A stretch of DNA of 64,000 nucleotides, taken from assembly GCA_963422675.2 (NCBI GenBank), contig CAXVYS010000024.1, positions 372,001 to 436,000 of the forward strand, written 5' to 3'. This document shows, one piece after another, positions 45,672 to 56,498 of the stretch. The notes beneath the pieces were generated by a model that was not told the origin of the DNA, made no database searches, and saw only the letters and a list, made by a program, of their open reading frames with translations. This DNA comes from UBA4416 sp963422675. GTDB taxonomy: Bacteria > Bacteroidota > Bacteroidia > B-17B0 > Aurantibacillaceae. A program made the position numbers and the translations under genes. Numbering within the stretch: the stretch's first letter is position 1; each line of letters opens with the position of its first letter.

Positions 45672-47244
45672 TGTTAATTTCTTTTACTGCTCCGGACGTG
45701 GTAATTATATTTCCAAATTCATTCAAGATCTCAATTTTAGTATATAAGTCAGGTGAATCAATATATACAGTTGAAGAACTTGGGTTGGGATATAATTTTA
45801 TTGTAGATTCATTATTGTATTGGATCAAACTAGTTGGATTTGAATACACGCAATTTTGAGGTTTTATAATTGAATCATAATAGTGATGAACTACAACAGA
45901 GGCTGCACCTAATTTATTTACGCTGCTTAAAGTCGTTGGTGTTAATGATTGTGCCCATACATAAGCTAATTCGAGTTCAAGCATTTCGCCGGCAGGAAAA
46001 CTAAGAGGTCCACAACTGCCCAATGCTCTTTTATCATTTCGAGTATTGGAAAAAGCATAATCTGTCCAGTTAGAAGAGCAGGTACCCAATGTGTAAGAAT
46101 TACCCGGAAAGCAATAATCGGTATTAACCGACCCGCCAGATGCATTTCCACCACAGGTAAAATGAGAATTATTGATCCATAGTCCTTTTGTATAATTGTA
46201 ATACGAAACAGCATAATTAGGGTCACTCATAGATGCAGCTGCACCAAAAGAATTGTTACCAAAATAATAAAAACCTGATAAAGAAAGTTCTTCATTACTT
46301 TCGTCCGTTATTCCATCATGGTCGTTATCTTTTCCATCATTTAAAGGAGCTTTCGGAGTTTTTAAGTAAGTTACTCCTAATGCCGGGATCAGTGTTCCGT
46401 AAATGGAATCGCTGTTATCTCCATTGTATCCATAATAAAGATTTTTTCCAATATCACAGCCCATGTAATCATCACCGAATTCTCCTATGTCAAAATCATC
46501 ATATGTTCCAAGATACACATCGTCATAATTAGTGTTAGATCGGTTAAATATTTTATAATCAATAAAAATACTGTTATTTATACTTTCATCAGCCGAAGTA
46601 AAGGAATAGGCCATGCAGTGAATTTCTATTTTCAGACTAAGACCTCCAGTTTCGGCATGGCTTGACTGGTCGTCGTTCATAATAAAAAAAACAGCCATAT
46701 CGCCTTTAATACATGGATAGTCTCCGGAAGCCGGGTTATATATTCCATCATTATTATAATCCACATAGGGAGCCAGTTGAGCAGCCTGACCATAGGCAGT
46801 ATTTCCGTTTCCTGGCCATGAAAGGATAGCTGATGGAATAGCATAATTGGGACTGGAAGATTGGTTTAAGAACCAATTTTTAAATCCGGTGATTTGCGAG
46901 CTTGTAATTTTCCAAACCTTGTTCCATGAAGCGGAATTAGTATAACCCGTTGCATTTGATACCGGGCCAGGGAAGTAATCGGTTCCCTTGATCAGAAATG
47001 TTTGACCAGCCATATGAAGTGTATTGTTTTGGTCATGACCCCCAACCCATAAGGAACCTGCAAAACTACTCTGTTTACCCGATCCTTTTGGAGCTTCAAA
47101 ATAACGATGGTCACTTGCTGCGTCCCTAAAGTTACAGCCGTATGCATTAAATAAAGCACTGATATTATTGCCATCTAAGAACTGGTATGTTTGTGAACAT
47201 AAGGCGGACGAAATAAAGACAAACGCTAAAACTGTTTTTTTCAT
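45589..47244 (-). CDS. secreted protein with T9SS sorting domain, 551 residues
   Basis: An exported protein with a signal peptide (residues 1-19, ending in A-L-C-S-Q-T). The middle has a D-G-K-D-N-D-H-D-G-I-T-D-E-S segment near residue 307 that looks like a thrombospondin type 3-like calcium loop. A C-terminal T9SS domain reads L-Y-P-N-P-S-S-S-T-V and A-S-G-V-Y-F-F-K-I-Y. Its 3' end is duplicated at 36215-36357. It is the only gene between the defence-like block and the RHS operon on this strand. Its function is unknown. Confidence 0.87.
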   Translation of the reverse strand: MKKTVLAFVFISSALCSQTYQFLDGNNISALFNAYGCNFRDAASDHRYFEAPKGSGKQSSFAGSLWVGGHDQNNTLHMAGQTFLIKGTDYFPGPVSNATGYTNSASWNKVWKITSSQITGFKNWFLNQSSSPNYAIPSAILSWPGNGNTAYGQAAQLAPYVDYNNDGIYNPASGDYPCIKGDMAVFFIMNDDQSSHAETGGLSLKIEIHCMAYSFTSADESINNSIFIDYKIFNRSNTNYDDVYLGTYDDFDIGEFGDDYMGCDIGKNLYYGYNGDNSDSIYGTLIPALGVTYLKTPKAPLNDGKDNDHDGITDESNEELSLSGFYYFGNNSFGAAASMSDPNYAVSYYNYTKGLWINNSHFTCGGNASGGSVNTDYCFPGNSYTLGTCSSNWTDYAFSNTRNDKRALGSCGPLSFPAGEMLELELAYVWAQSLTPTTLSSVNKLGAASVVVHHYYDSIIKPQNCVYSNPTSLIQYNNESTIKLYPNPSSSTVYIDSPDLYTKIEILNEFGNIITTSGAVKEINMEAYASGVYFFKIYTPKGTHFKKVVKI

Positions 47245-47338
47245 GTAATGTGATCTGTAAGTGAGTTATTTTTTTTCTAAAATTTCTATGACTAAACGTA
47301 TTATATATGATTAGGCAAATTCTAATGTTTGAGCATCT

Positions 47339-47848
47339 TTATTTATTGCTCTCTTGCATATACTCATTTAAGTAATAAGTTGATTTTGGTATTTCTTTAT
47401 CCTTTCCAAATATTTCATGAATTTTATACTTTGCATTTTCGTAACCTAATTCATGCGCCTTTAATAAATGGTATAATGTAAAATCTTTTGTTTTTTTTCC
47501 AAGGCTATCTACATATTGGCTATTTCCCAAGTCGTTTAATATTGAATAAATATGGTAATGTGCCTCTGGATTATTGTACTTGTCAGCTACAATCATAGAA
47601 ACATATAAAATGTCTTCTCCCATATCTTCAATTAAATAATCATTAGAGACGTTATTATATGCTTTGTCATCTCCATACAAAATGGCTCGTTTTATTAATG
47701 AATCCATAAGTTCATGGTTTTTTACAGGGGATGTTGGCTCAAAACTTACAATGGCTGTATCTCCTTGCTTTTCCTGATTTTCTTTTGGGTCTGTTTGACA
47801 AGCATATAAGCCACTTAGTGCCAAAACTATTAATGTTATTTTTTTCAT
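47339..47848 (-). CDS. lipoprotein, candidate RHS immunity protein
   Basis: A 169-residue lipoprotein from the ATG at 47848. The lipobox L-Y-A-C puts the lipid-anchored Cys at residue 17. The rest is helical and has Sel1/TPR-like spacing (A-H-Y-H-I-Y-S-I-L-N-D-L-G, L-L-K-A-H-E-L-G-Y-E-N-A). It starts 1 bp after the RHS toxin stop and follows the swapped toxin tip, as immunity genes do. A lipoprotein immunity protein would act in the periplasm or at the cell surface, which would fit a toxin delivered there. The role is inferred. Confidence 0.7.
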   Translation of the reverse strand: MKKITLIVLALSGLYACQTDPKENQEKQGDTAIVSFEPTSPVKNHELMDSLIKRAILYGDDKAYNNVSNDYLIEDMGEDILYVSMIVADKYNNPEAHYHIYSILNDLGNSQYVDSLGKKTKDFTLYHLLKAHELGYENAKYKIHEIFGKDKEIPKSTYYLNEYMQESNK

Positions 47849-47849
47849 A

Positions 47850-50800
47850 TTAATCTTTTTTATAAGGTCCTTTTTTTGACGGAGAACTATTACCAATAAA
47901 TGCATCTAATTGCCTTCCTATTTCCTTCCCATTTTTTAAAGTTATCCAACTACCTTTTTTAGTGTTTTCATGTTCAGTTGCAGTTGTTTGGCGAATCCCA
48001 TTTAGTGAGGCTTTTCCATTATTTACTCCAGTATTAACATAACCATTTGCGGCGATAACGAGTGAATGAGAATTCTTATCTGAAAGATTTTTTGAAATTT
48101 TTTCAGCTATAGGTTCATCAGTTTTTCTAACGTCTCCATCATGTGTATAATATTCTTTTGATTCTGCATTGCAGCTAAGAAGTTTTACGATAACCGGTTT
48201 CTTATTTTCCATTGCATCTTTATACTCAGGGCTTTTTTCAGATACTATAATATTAAAACCTTCAGCAGTTTCTACTGCTTGTTTACTGCCATCTTTACCT
48301 TCATACTGAATAGCTCCAGCACGACCATGACCAAATACTAAAAATACACCATCGTCTTTTTGATTTAGCACGGCATTATTAGCCATTTGATGATAAGCAG
48401 GCGCATCATATAAGCCATATAAATTGACAACAATCGTGTCACCTAAAGGGTCATTATTCATAACAGGATTATTCCCCATTGATATGTAGGGACTTTCACT
48501 AGGACTCCATTTCGGATCCACCCCTTTCCACCTCGCAATATCCACATCTAAGCCACGAAAGTGTGTATAGTATTCATTATCTCCCAACTCTCTGTTTTTC
48601 TCACTTCCCTGGTAGGAATATTTCGAGTTATTATTAAATGATCTCAGCGTTTTACCAAAAGCATAATAATCTATTGCACTTTCAAGTCTGTAGATAGTAT
48701 AGTTTGGTGAGCAACCACTCACGGTATTGTATGCTACACGCTGCGATCCTAAATGATCATTCACACAAAACGTAATACCGGTGCCCCTTATTTCGCTGAT
48801 ACGCTCACGGCCATAGGCATAATACGTCCACAGGTTTTTATCCATGTCGAGTTCAGCTACCTCTTTACCCGAAGCATCCCGTAAGGAATAGGTATGGAAA
48901 GCCGAGGAGCCTGTCGCATTTTCTTTATAAATACGGTCGTCGTGGTTATTATAATCGTAGGTTAACTGCATCACTGTGCTACTTGTCGTATCTGAACTGG
49001 CCGTAATATGCTTCGGTAAATTACTACGCATATAATCGCTGCGCGATTTTGATTTACCGATAATCTGTAAGTTTGAATTGCCGTTCATATCGTAGTTGTA
49101 TCTTCGTAAAGGTAAATTATTTACCGAATCAACCGATGCTAAACGATTGGCATAACCCATATAATTATAATGCCAGTTTTGGGCTGCGCTCCCTGCCACA
49201 GGCGTGGAGCTATGGTAATACAAGCCCCGGTTTAAGTCGGTGATATTCCCGATAGGATCATACACCATCGTTTCATCACCATAAGCCAGTTTAGGACTGT
49301 ACACCGAAGGGCCTGCTGCATAGTTCAACACATTTAAGACGGACGCATCGGCAGCGGTCAAGCGGTTGATGCCATCATAAGTATAGCCATACACCGTGCT
49401 GCTATCCATCATTCCGGCAGTAGACACATAATTAGCCGTCAGATTTAATCTGTAGTTATGGATGAGCCCGTTAATGTTACCATTAAAATTAGGTGTAGCT
49501 GCTACCCCAAAGGCAGGCTGTGCCGTAAGGGGGCCATTCAAATCATAATACAGTTTTTCGTTATACAGGACGCTGTTGAGTTCCGTTAAACGGTTCCTGG
49601 CATCGTAGGCATACGTGATCTGATCCACCGCATGTGTACAGGCTGCATTGGGGTCGTAATAGGTCATGCTTTTTAAAAGACCAAGGGCATCATCGTAATC
49701 ATAGGCCGCCAGTGTTGCAAAAGCACCCGCGCCTCTTTTTACTTTCATGCCTCTTAAACGGTTCCAGCCATCATAACTATACGAGTAAGCCATTTCATTG
49801 GTGCCATCGGCGTTTACGTCTACTTGTTGTTCGAGTAGGCTGTTGCGTAAATTGTAGCTAGGGTAAGTCAGGAGAGAATACAGAGTACCTCCCTGTGGCT
49901 TTTTAAACAGGACAAGTTCTTTTTCCATAAGACCTGCCTTGTTATAGCTGTATGCGTTCAGGTTACTAAAGGCACCGGCATGGGTATAGCTTTTGGCTAA
50001 GGATAAACGCCCGTTCAAATTGCTTTGATAAAAGCTGAAGGTCAGATCAGGATCATAACCTGAGACACCTATATGGTAAATCCAGGCTTTTTCATGCGCT
50101 GCTAAGACTAAACTATCGTAAGGGCTGATAAACAGATATTGGCAGGGTTTTAATTCAGGTTGGTTCGGGCCTAAAGGAGGCCATGCCGGGTTGACCGGGC
50201 CATTCGGATCCTCCACTGGCACCGGGCGGTATGCCAGGTAGCATTTGTAATACATCCAACCGGTAACATAATCGAGCGAAGAGCCATAGGAAAAATTATA
50301 AAACGGGTGTATTGAATCCACTTTGACAAAGGGGGCATAACGCAACGGGTCTAAAGAGACTTCATAATACATCCTGTCCTGGAGGGTCATTCTTCCGTAA
50401 GCATCATAGGTGTATTTACGGAGGTAAGGTTTTACAGTAGGTTCATCCACACCATGTGTGCCGTTGGCATCGCGTTCCAATACCACATTGCCGCTAATGT
50501 CATACAGGTATCGGGCGGTATCGGCATCGGCCGTTACTTTGCGGAACATATTACCACAGAGGTTGTACTCATAGGTGGTACTGCGCAGCTTCGGATCCGT
50601 CACCTTTTTAAGGTTGCCCTGCGAATCGTACATAAAAGCGGTCACGGCTTCGGTGTAAGCGTTAATGTAGGTTTTGGAGGCTACTTTTTGCCCGAACACA
50701 TTGGTATAACTCACCGTTTTTTTACCGTCTTCGTCCATCATGGCTGTTTTTAAATAGCGCTGGGCACTTATGCCTGCCAGGGTGGTAGTCCCTGTGATCT

Positions 50801-53800
50801 CATTGATAAATACAAAGACGTATGGCCCCAGCTCAGAGGCCATCTGTGTTCCTGAAATCACCTGATAGGAACTGTTGACGGTATGGCCGGTTAAAATGTT
50901 TTCACCAAACTTAGCGGCTCGTAAGACCTGTCCACGCTGGTTGGCTTCGTATTGTTGTTCGGTGTATAAAGCGCCCGGGCTGTTAAAGCGCGGAGCAAAG
51001 GGCACGGGAGCTGAACCCGGGTTCACAAACTTAAAGGGCTTGTATTGTTTAACGACTCTATCCCAGTTATCAAAAGTGGTCAAGCCGCTGTGAATCATCA
51101 GGGTGTCAAACACCAAAGGATTGGTATAGTTGGCGGTGACCTGTGTTTGTACATCGTATTTTCTGCCTAAGGGATCAAGGTAAGCTCTGCTGTGTTCTGC
51201 CACTGTAGACCCCTTGTTTAAGAGGATATAGGATTCTACATAATTTTGTGCGGCACGTTGTTCAAAGTTCAGCGTGGTATCATTGAGCCACTGGCTGTAA
51301 GCATTCACACTCAGGGTATCGTTATTTCTTAAGGCCATCTGTAGCCTCGAAAAAGGATCGTAACGGTAACTCAATACCATGTTGTTAGGATCCGTAATGC
51401 TATCGACCGTGAAATCAGGGTTATACTTATAACAGGTGGTGAGGGCATCGGGACGACCATAGCCTACCGTAATGCACTCCGGTACGCCCTGGTTGGTCAG
51501 GTCATAGGCTCCGCCTTTGTTGCAGGGGTTTTGGATGTCAATAAAGGAGGTGCTATACACGGTATGGTAACCGTAAAAGGTATGCAGACCTCTTTCGTTC
51601 ACGTCTTCCCTGACAAAGCCCAAGGGGGTATGTTGAAGGGTTCTGTATTTTACTTTGGTAAAGTAATTGGCTCCCCAGGTATAATTATAACTGATGACAC
51701 TATCGCCGATCGAAAATTCTTTAAAGCGGAGCAAAGGATTATATTTATTGACGTTGAGCACATTCGCCCGGATGGTGTCTACCTGCTCATCCACCCGTCT
51801 CAATAATAATTTGGTTCTAAGATCACTCGGAAACAAATACTCCCGGTGTGTGCTTCCCGGGTCTGCTATAGCGATAGGGCAATACATATAGGTGTTAGGG
51901 CCGGTTTGTGTAAACTGGTAACCGGCAGGGGGTGGCGAAAAAGGATGTGGCACCGCGATACAGCCAATGGTATTACCGTAATCGGGCGTTGGGGGATTGG
52001 TGGGTGACACGGTTCCTGCACCGGGGCAGGTTATGGGCCCGCTAATGTATAGCGTATCAAAAGTAGGAACCATATCTGTTTTGGTTTTGGTATCATACCA
52101 GTAGTATTCTGATTTACTGACCTCGTCATGAGAAACGGCTTTGGCAATGTCTCTTTTTTCGTAAGGTAAATTTCGGATGCCGTATTTTTGTGAATAGTAC
52201 AGGGCATCAAATTTATCAGGGTGCGGATAATCAGAATTATTTACGTTGATATCCTGCTTGGCATCGTAGTAATAATAGTATTCTGTTTTTTTGTAAGCCT
52301 GTGCCAGTTGAGGCGAGGTTACCGTTTTACGAAACAGCTCCCAGGAGGGCTCAAAGGTTAAGCGAATTTTATTGGTGGTGGAATCGGAATGGTTCAGCAA
52401 ACGCCTGAAGCCGTCAGAAGAGGTAACTCCTGATGAATCGGCATCCCAATAGTCGTAATCGGTCACGGTACTCATTTCCGACACCTGCATAAAGGAAGGC
52501 AGGGTGTGTGAGCCCGGCAAATCAAGGATCGCTAAATCAGCCAGTCCCAGCTTCACGGGCCGGATGCCGTATAAGAGTTCGGTGAGGGGAATCCGTATTC
52601 CTCTGCGTTTTAAAGGGCTTGAAGACAGCGGTGCGGAGGCGTTGATCGTGCTGACATCAATAAGCTTAATGCCTCTTAAGGCCGGCTGGGTAATCACAGG
52701 CAGGGTTTGATCGGGTAGTATGCTCCAGTCGTAATCGGTGTTGATTTCTTTGACCAGGCGCACAAAATAAGAGTTGCTGTAATGGCCGCTGTTCAACAGT
52801 CTAAATGCATTAAAGCTGGTCATTTCCAGGAAGGGCATGAGCTTGTAATCGGTATTCATCGAGAGGTTCAGTTGCTGCTCGTCTATCACATCATTCACCG
52901 TGGAGAGGTTATAGGGATAGTTTAAATTGCCCCTGTAGTAATATTCATCGCCACCAAGATTCTGATAGCCTGAAATTGCTGCCCATTGGTTATTGGTCAT
53001 CATGATATTGCCATAGGCCATGTTGCTTTTATAAATGTATTCTTTCTTATTGAGCAAATTATTGGCAGCATCATATTTTTGAATGGTTTGTACTTTCCCA
53101 AAAAAATGGAAGGTGTTTTCGTTGGTATAATGGGTATAGACATCGTAGGGCACTGCCGTACCTGCTGCCAACTGAGGATAACTGACAGTGGTTTTTTTAA
53201 ATCCAAAATCGAGCTGTATGGAATTGAAGCGGTATTGGGGTAATAAGATGGCGGAGGGGGAAATCCCATACACATTTACCGGGGAACCGTTCTGACATTG
53301 ACCGGCAGGGAGGTTATCTGAATACTCGTAACGCCATGTTTTGGAAGGCAGGGTGCTAACCGTTGTAGTGTAATAACGTTTGGTCTTCACGGCGATTTGC
53401 ACTTTATACACATCGGGTTTAGGCAGGTTATAAAGATTGGCAGGGGCTTGTCCTGAATAATTAAAATCGCGGTAAAGGTCTACCCAACGGGTATGTTTGG
53501 TATCGTGTAAGGGATAGTACTCGTATTCCATCACGCCACCCATTTGATCCACTATTTTTTGAATCACATACAGGTTGCCGGTAAAATCATATTTGCCGAT
53601 CACATTGGAAAGGCTGTCGGAATATACTTTTTTGTATTGAAACCGGGTGGTGGGCATATTGGCCGCTACAAAGGGACTGGTGGCATTGCCCATCGCGGCA
53701 TTCACCGGTATTTGACGAATGGTACTCAGCAGGTAAGCATTTTGAAATCCTACAAATTCTTTGGCAATGAGCACTTTGGCGAAGGTAATGGTATGGCCGG

Positions 53801-56492
53801 GTAAATTATAGGAATAGGTAACGCAGCCAATGGTTGTGTCTTTGGTAATCACTACATTTTTGTAAGCATAAGTATTGGTAAACAGGGAATCTACTTTTAC
53901 CTGGTAGTTCAGGTTTAACTGGCTTACTAAATATTTATTTTTGATAAGGGCATCATTGGTGGCATAGCCATTGTATTTATATTTTTGAACGCTCACCAGC
54001 ATGTAAGGGTTTTTGGAATACCTGACCAGTTCCATCGCAGAAAGGCTGACGTTATCGTCCGCCATCGTTGGCTGGCTGGTATAATTATCAATCCCGGTTT
54101 CTAATACTGGGTAATTAGTGTCTTTCCACCAAAAGAAGGTATTGGGGTTAGCCTGGTCGTAATAAGGAGACCCGGATAATCGGGTGTAGGTTTCACTGAG
54201 CATATACCAGGGCATCCCGATCCCGAAATTTTGTGAGGGTTTAAAGTGAGGATTTGGAAAGGGTTCATTGGGATAATGTTGCCCGTTGGGATGGTCTTCC
54301 TGTATTTTTTTGTAGGCAAGGTAAGAGGATCTGCGGTAGTTAGTGCTATTATAGGTCTTGCCGGTATAGGACAATACTTGTTGCTGATTCAGGGCATAAT
54401 CGATGTCGGCATTGGCAGGGCCTACCTGTATGTTTACACCTCTGAATTTTTTAGGGATCGTTGGCATTAAAAAGAAGTTGGAGGTATTGGTGATGCCTGC
54501 CATATCTGCCGGGTCGCCTGTATTGGTTTGCCCGTTGGTATGGGCATAACTCGTCCATTTTAAGGGATTACCAAAGGTGCTGAAAATGTTCACGCCCCTG
54601 GTACCGGTCACATAATCGTTTTCATCCAACAGGTCTGTGCCATTGCCGTTTTCTACAAAGGGATAAGTGATGTTCCCTATGGGAACAGGGTAGCCGCTCA
54701 CAATGTTGACATCAAAGTTACAGGCTTTTACAGAGCTCCCACCGGTGTAGCCATTGGTGTTATAGTTTTTGATGACGGAACGGACTTCGTAAATATCTCC
54801 GGGGATAATGTCTTCCTGGATCCTTGGGGATTCTAAAAAGCCATGACTAAAACTCAGGTCGTTGCTACTGAAGTTAGGGATGGCCGCTTTGTATTTGTAA
54901 AAGGGATGGCCATAGCTTCCGGCAGAGGCGCTGGAGAATAAATAGGGATTGGAGGTCGTGGCAAAGGCCGGGTGATGCTGTGTTCCCGCAGCGGATGCCA
55001 GTCTTCCGGCTGTGGCGGTGGGGTCATCACTCATCACATGTAAATAGCGTCTCCAGTTGGCAAAGCTGCTGTTCACAATATTGGCTCCTGCATTAAAACT
55101 TAAACCGTTATGAAGGTAATTGTAGGCATTGCTGCCTAGCAGGGAAGAGTCTTTAGCCGTGTTCACGCCTTGTGAATAGACAATGCGGTAATTGTACAGG
55201 GAGTCTAAACGCATCACACTGGGTTCGGTAATGAGCAGCATGTTTCTTTGGCCTGTGTTTGCAGCAGGGTTAACCGTTTGATGAAGCAGGTCAATTTCTT
55301 CAATCATTCCCCGGTCTTTATAATAAGAGGACACGCTTTCTAAAATGACATCCCGGTTAAATTTAAAGGCAGGGATGGAACCCGAAGCGATCCGGTAATC
55401 CTGGCTTAACTGCTGGTTCAGGTAGGGTTGATTAAACTCCTGGTAAAAATCATAGGCACCAAAGGTGTTATAATGGAAATTGATTTGCTGGCTCAGCGGG
55501 GAGTTTTTATTATAGATATAATCGCAGTACCAGGTGTCAAATTCCTGTTTGGGTAAAAGGTTATCCTGCATGGCAAAGGAACCGCTGATGATCCAATACA
55601 CAATCACTAATTTCCCGGTGGAGGAGGTGCTTCTTGAATCTATTTTAATATTGAGGTGGTCTGTGCCACTCAGGTAATGGATAATATCGTTATTGGACTG
55701 GTCTACGGAAAAGGAGGTGGAATCCAAATGCACGACGTGTGTAGGTGTTAAGCGCAGGGAGTCTTCAGTAAGGTTTAACTGGGGGGCTGTGCGGTAACCG
55801 GTGCTGTAGCCTGTAAAGCTGTATACATCGCCGTTATGGTTGGTGACTTTCCAGTAGCTTCCGTATTTCATCCGGGCTTCAACATAGCTGTCCATGTTGG
55901 CGGGAACAAAAACGGCTTCTCCTAAAGTTCTGTCAAAGGCTTTAAAAATAAAGCGTTCGTTCACAACTCCGGGGATGCTGATCACCGGGGAGTACCAGGC
56001 GAGTTCTCCTTCTTTGGCCAGTTCTTTTTTGGAGTAGTCGGCATAGTTTTTAGCACCGTTACCGGCAGATTGATTGGCGTAATAGGTGGCGCTTTCCAAC
56101 GAGATGGCCACTTGTATATCGCTGTATTTTTGATAGCCGGAAGAGGAAATAGAAATGGTCGGCACATTGATGTTCCAGCCATCGCCATAGGGAATACCTG
56201 CTACGACTAAGGGGTTACTGTTCACCGATTTGGTGGAGGAATGGCTTAACTGCAAATTAAAACTCAGGCCGGATGGGGTTGATACCGTACCCAAATCATA
56301 ACCTGTTGCCATCGTTCCGGTAAATAGATTGACATCAGAAGTAGCTGCTCCTTTGGAGAGTTCGGATGCTTTGACTTCTTTAGGGGCTGATTGGCCGCTA
56401 AAGGTTCCTCCCACCATCTGTGCGCTTAAATGGTTTTTTACTAAGCCCGCTAAAGTGCTTACTAAAATAAATGCTAATAGTCTGTGTTTCAT
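47850..56492 (-). CDS. RHS-repeat polymorphic toxin, 2880 residues
   Basis: A giant exported protein with a signal peptide (residues 1-24, ending in L-S-A-Q). The N-terminal third is a Bacteroidota RHS-associated region. Residues about 1700-2650 contain YD/RHS repeats (for example Y-D-A-Y-G-R-M-T-L, Y-D-I-S-G-N-V-V-L) forming the hollow shell. The conserved core ends at N-P-V-M-N-N-D-P-L-G-D near residue 2684. The last 195 residues are a different, more AT-rich tip with V-F-G-H-G near residue 2720 and K-L-L-S-C-N near residue 2772, a His-Gly then Ser-Cys order like clan CD cysteine peptidases (caspase/CPD fold). A lipoprotein gene follows after 1 bp. Two small secreted proteins precede it. 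Confidence 0.88.
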   Translation of the reverse strand: MKHRLLAFILVSTLAGLVKNHLSAQMVGGTFSGQSAPKEVKASELSKGAATSDVNLFTGTMATGYDLGTVSTPSGLSFNLQLSHSSTKSVNSNPLVVAGIPYGDGWNINVPTISISSSGYQKYSDIQVAISLESATYYANQSAGNGAKNYADYSKKELAKEGELAWYSPVISIPGVVNERFIFKAFDRTLGEAVFVPANMDSYVEARMKYGSYWKVTNHNGDVYSFTGYSTGYRTAPQLNLTEDSLRLTPTHVVHLDSTSFSVDQSNNDIIHYLSGTDHLNIKIDSRSTSSTGKLVIVYWIISGSFAMQDNLLPKQEFDTWYCDYIYNKNSPLSQQINFHYNTFGAYDFYQEFNQPYLNQQLSQDYRIASGSIPAFKFNRDVILESVSSYYKDRGMIEEIDLLHQTVNPAANTGQRNMLLITEPSVMRLDSLYNYRIVYSQGVNTAKDSSLLGSNAYNYLHNGLSFNAGANIVNSSFANWRRYLHVMSDDPTATAGRLASAAGTQHHPAFATTSNPYLFSSASAGSYGHPFYKYKAAIPNFSSNDLSFSHGFLESPRIQEDIIPGDIYEVRSVIKNYNTNGYTGGSSVKACNFDVNIVSGYPVPIGNITYPFVENGNGTDLLDENDYVTGTRGVNIFSTFGNPLKWTSYAHTNGQTNTGDPADMAGITNTSNFFLMPTIPKKFRGVNIQVGPANADIDYALNQQQVLSYTGKTYNSTNYRRSSYLAYKKIQEDHPNGQHYPNEPFPNPHFKPSQNFGIGMPWYMLSETYTRLSGSPYYDQANPNTFFWWKDTNYPVLETGIDNYTSQPTMADDNVSLSAMELVRYSKNPYMLVSVQKYKYNGYATNDALIKNKYLVSQLNLNYQVKVDSLFTNTYAYKNVVITKDTTIGCVTYSYNLPGHTITFAKVLIAKEFVGFQNAYLLSTIRQIPVNAAMGNATSPFVAANMPTTRFQYKKVYSDSLSNVIGKYDFTGNLYVIQKIVDQMGGVMEYEYYPLHDTKHTRWVDLYRDFNYSGQAPANLYNLPKPDVYKVQIAVKTKRYYTTTVSTLPSKTWRYEYSDNLPAGQCQNGSPVNVYGISPSAILLPQYRFNSIQLDFGFKKTTVSYPQLAAGTAVPYDVYTHYTNENTFHFFGKVQTIQKYDAANNLLNKKEYIYKSNMAYGNIMMTNNQWAAISGYQNLGGDEYYYRGNLNYPYNLSTVNDVIDEQQLNLSMNTDYKLMPFLEMTSFNAFRLLNSGHYSNSYFVRLVKEINTDYDWSILPDQTLPVITQPALRGIKLIDVSTINASAPLSSSPLKRRGIRIPLTELLYGIRPVKLGLADLAILDLPGSHTLPSFMQVSEMSTVTDYDYWDADSSGVTSSDGFRRLLNHSDSTTNKIRLTFEPSWELFRKTVTSPQLAQAYKKTEYYYYYDAKQDINVNNSDYPHPDKFDALYYSQKYGIRNLPYEKRDIAKAVSHDEVSKSEYYWYDTKTKTDMVPTFDTLYISGPITCPGAGTVSPTNPPTPDYGNTIGCIAVPHPFSPPPAGYQFTQTGPNTYMYCPIAIADPGSTHREYLFPSDLRTKLLLRRVDEQVDTIRANVLNVNKYNPLLRFKEFSIGDSVISYNYTWGANYFTKVKYRTLQHTPLGFVREDVNERGLHTFYGYHTVYSTSFIDIQNPCNKGGAYDLTNQGVPECITVGYGRPDALTTCYKYNPDFTVDSITDPNNMVLSYRYDPFSRLQMALRNNDTLSVNAYSQWLNDTTLNFEQRAAQNYVESYILLNKGSTVAEHSRAYLDPLGRKYDVQTQVTANYTNPLVFDTLMIHSGLTTFDNWDRVVKQYKPFKFVNPGSAPVPFAPRFNSPGALYTEQQYEANQRGQVLRAAKFGENILTGHTVNSSYQVISGTQMASELGPYVFVFINEITGTTTLAGISAQRYLKTAMMDEDGKKTVSYTNVFGQKVASKTYINAYTEAVTAFMYDSQGNLKKVTDPKLRSTTYEYNLCGNMFRKVTADADTARYLYDISGNVVLERDANGTHGVDEPTVKPYLRKYTYDAYGRMTLQDRMYYEVSLDPLRYAPFVKVDSIHPFYNFSYGSSLDYVTGWMYYKCYLAYRPVPVEDPNGPVNPAWPPLGPNQPELKPCQYLFISPYDSLVLAAHEKAWIYHIGVSGYDPDLTFSFYQSNLNGRLSLAKSYTHAGAFSNLNAYSYNKAGLMEKELVLFKKPQGGTLYSLLTYPSYNLRNSLLEQQVDVNADGTNEMAYSYSYDGWNRLRGMKVKRGAGAFATLAAYDYDDALGLLKSMTYYDPNAACTHAVDQITYAYDARNRLTELNSVLYNEKLYYDLNGPLTAQPAFGVAATPNFNGNINGLIHNYRLNLTANYVSTAGMMDSSTVYGYTYDGINRLTAADASVLNVLNYAAGPSVYSPKLAYGDETMVYDPIGNITDLNRGLYYHSSTPVAGSAAQNWHYNYMGYANRLASVDSVNNLPLRRYNYDMNGNSNLQIIGKSKSRSDYMRSNLPKHITASSDTTSSTVMQLTYDYNNHDDRIYKENATGSSAFHTYSLRDASGKEVAELDMDKNLWTYYAYGRERISEIRGTGITFCVNDHLGSQRVAYNTVSGCSPNYTIYRLESAIDYYAFGKTLRSFNNNSKYSYQGSEKNRELGDNEYYTHFRGLDVDIARWKGVDPKWSPSESPYISMGNNPVMNNDPLGDTIVVNLYGLYDAPAYHQMANNAVLNQKDDGVFLVFGHGRAGAIQYEGKDGSKQAVETAEGFNIIVSEKSPEYKDAMENKKPVIVKLLSCNAESKEYYTHDGDVRKTDEPIAEKISKNLSDKNSHSLVIAANGYVNTGVNNGKASLNGIRQTTATEHENTKKGSWITLKNGKEIGRQLDAFIGNSSPSKKGPYKKD

Positions 56493-56498
56493 AAAAAA

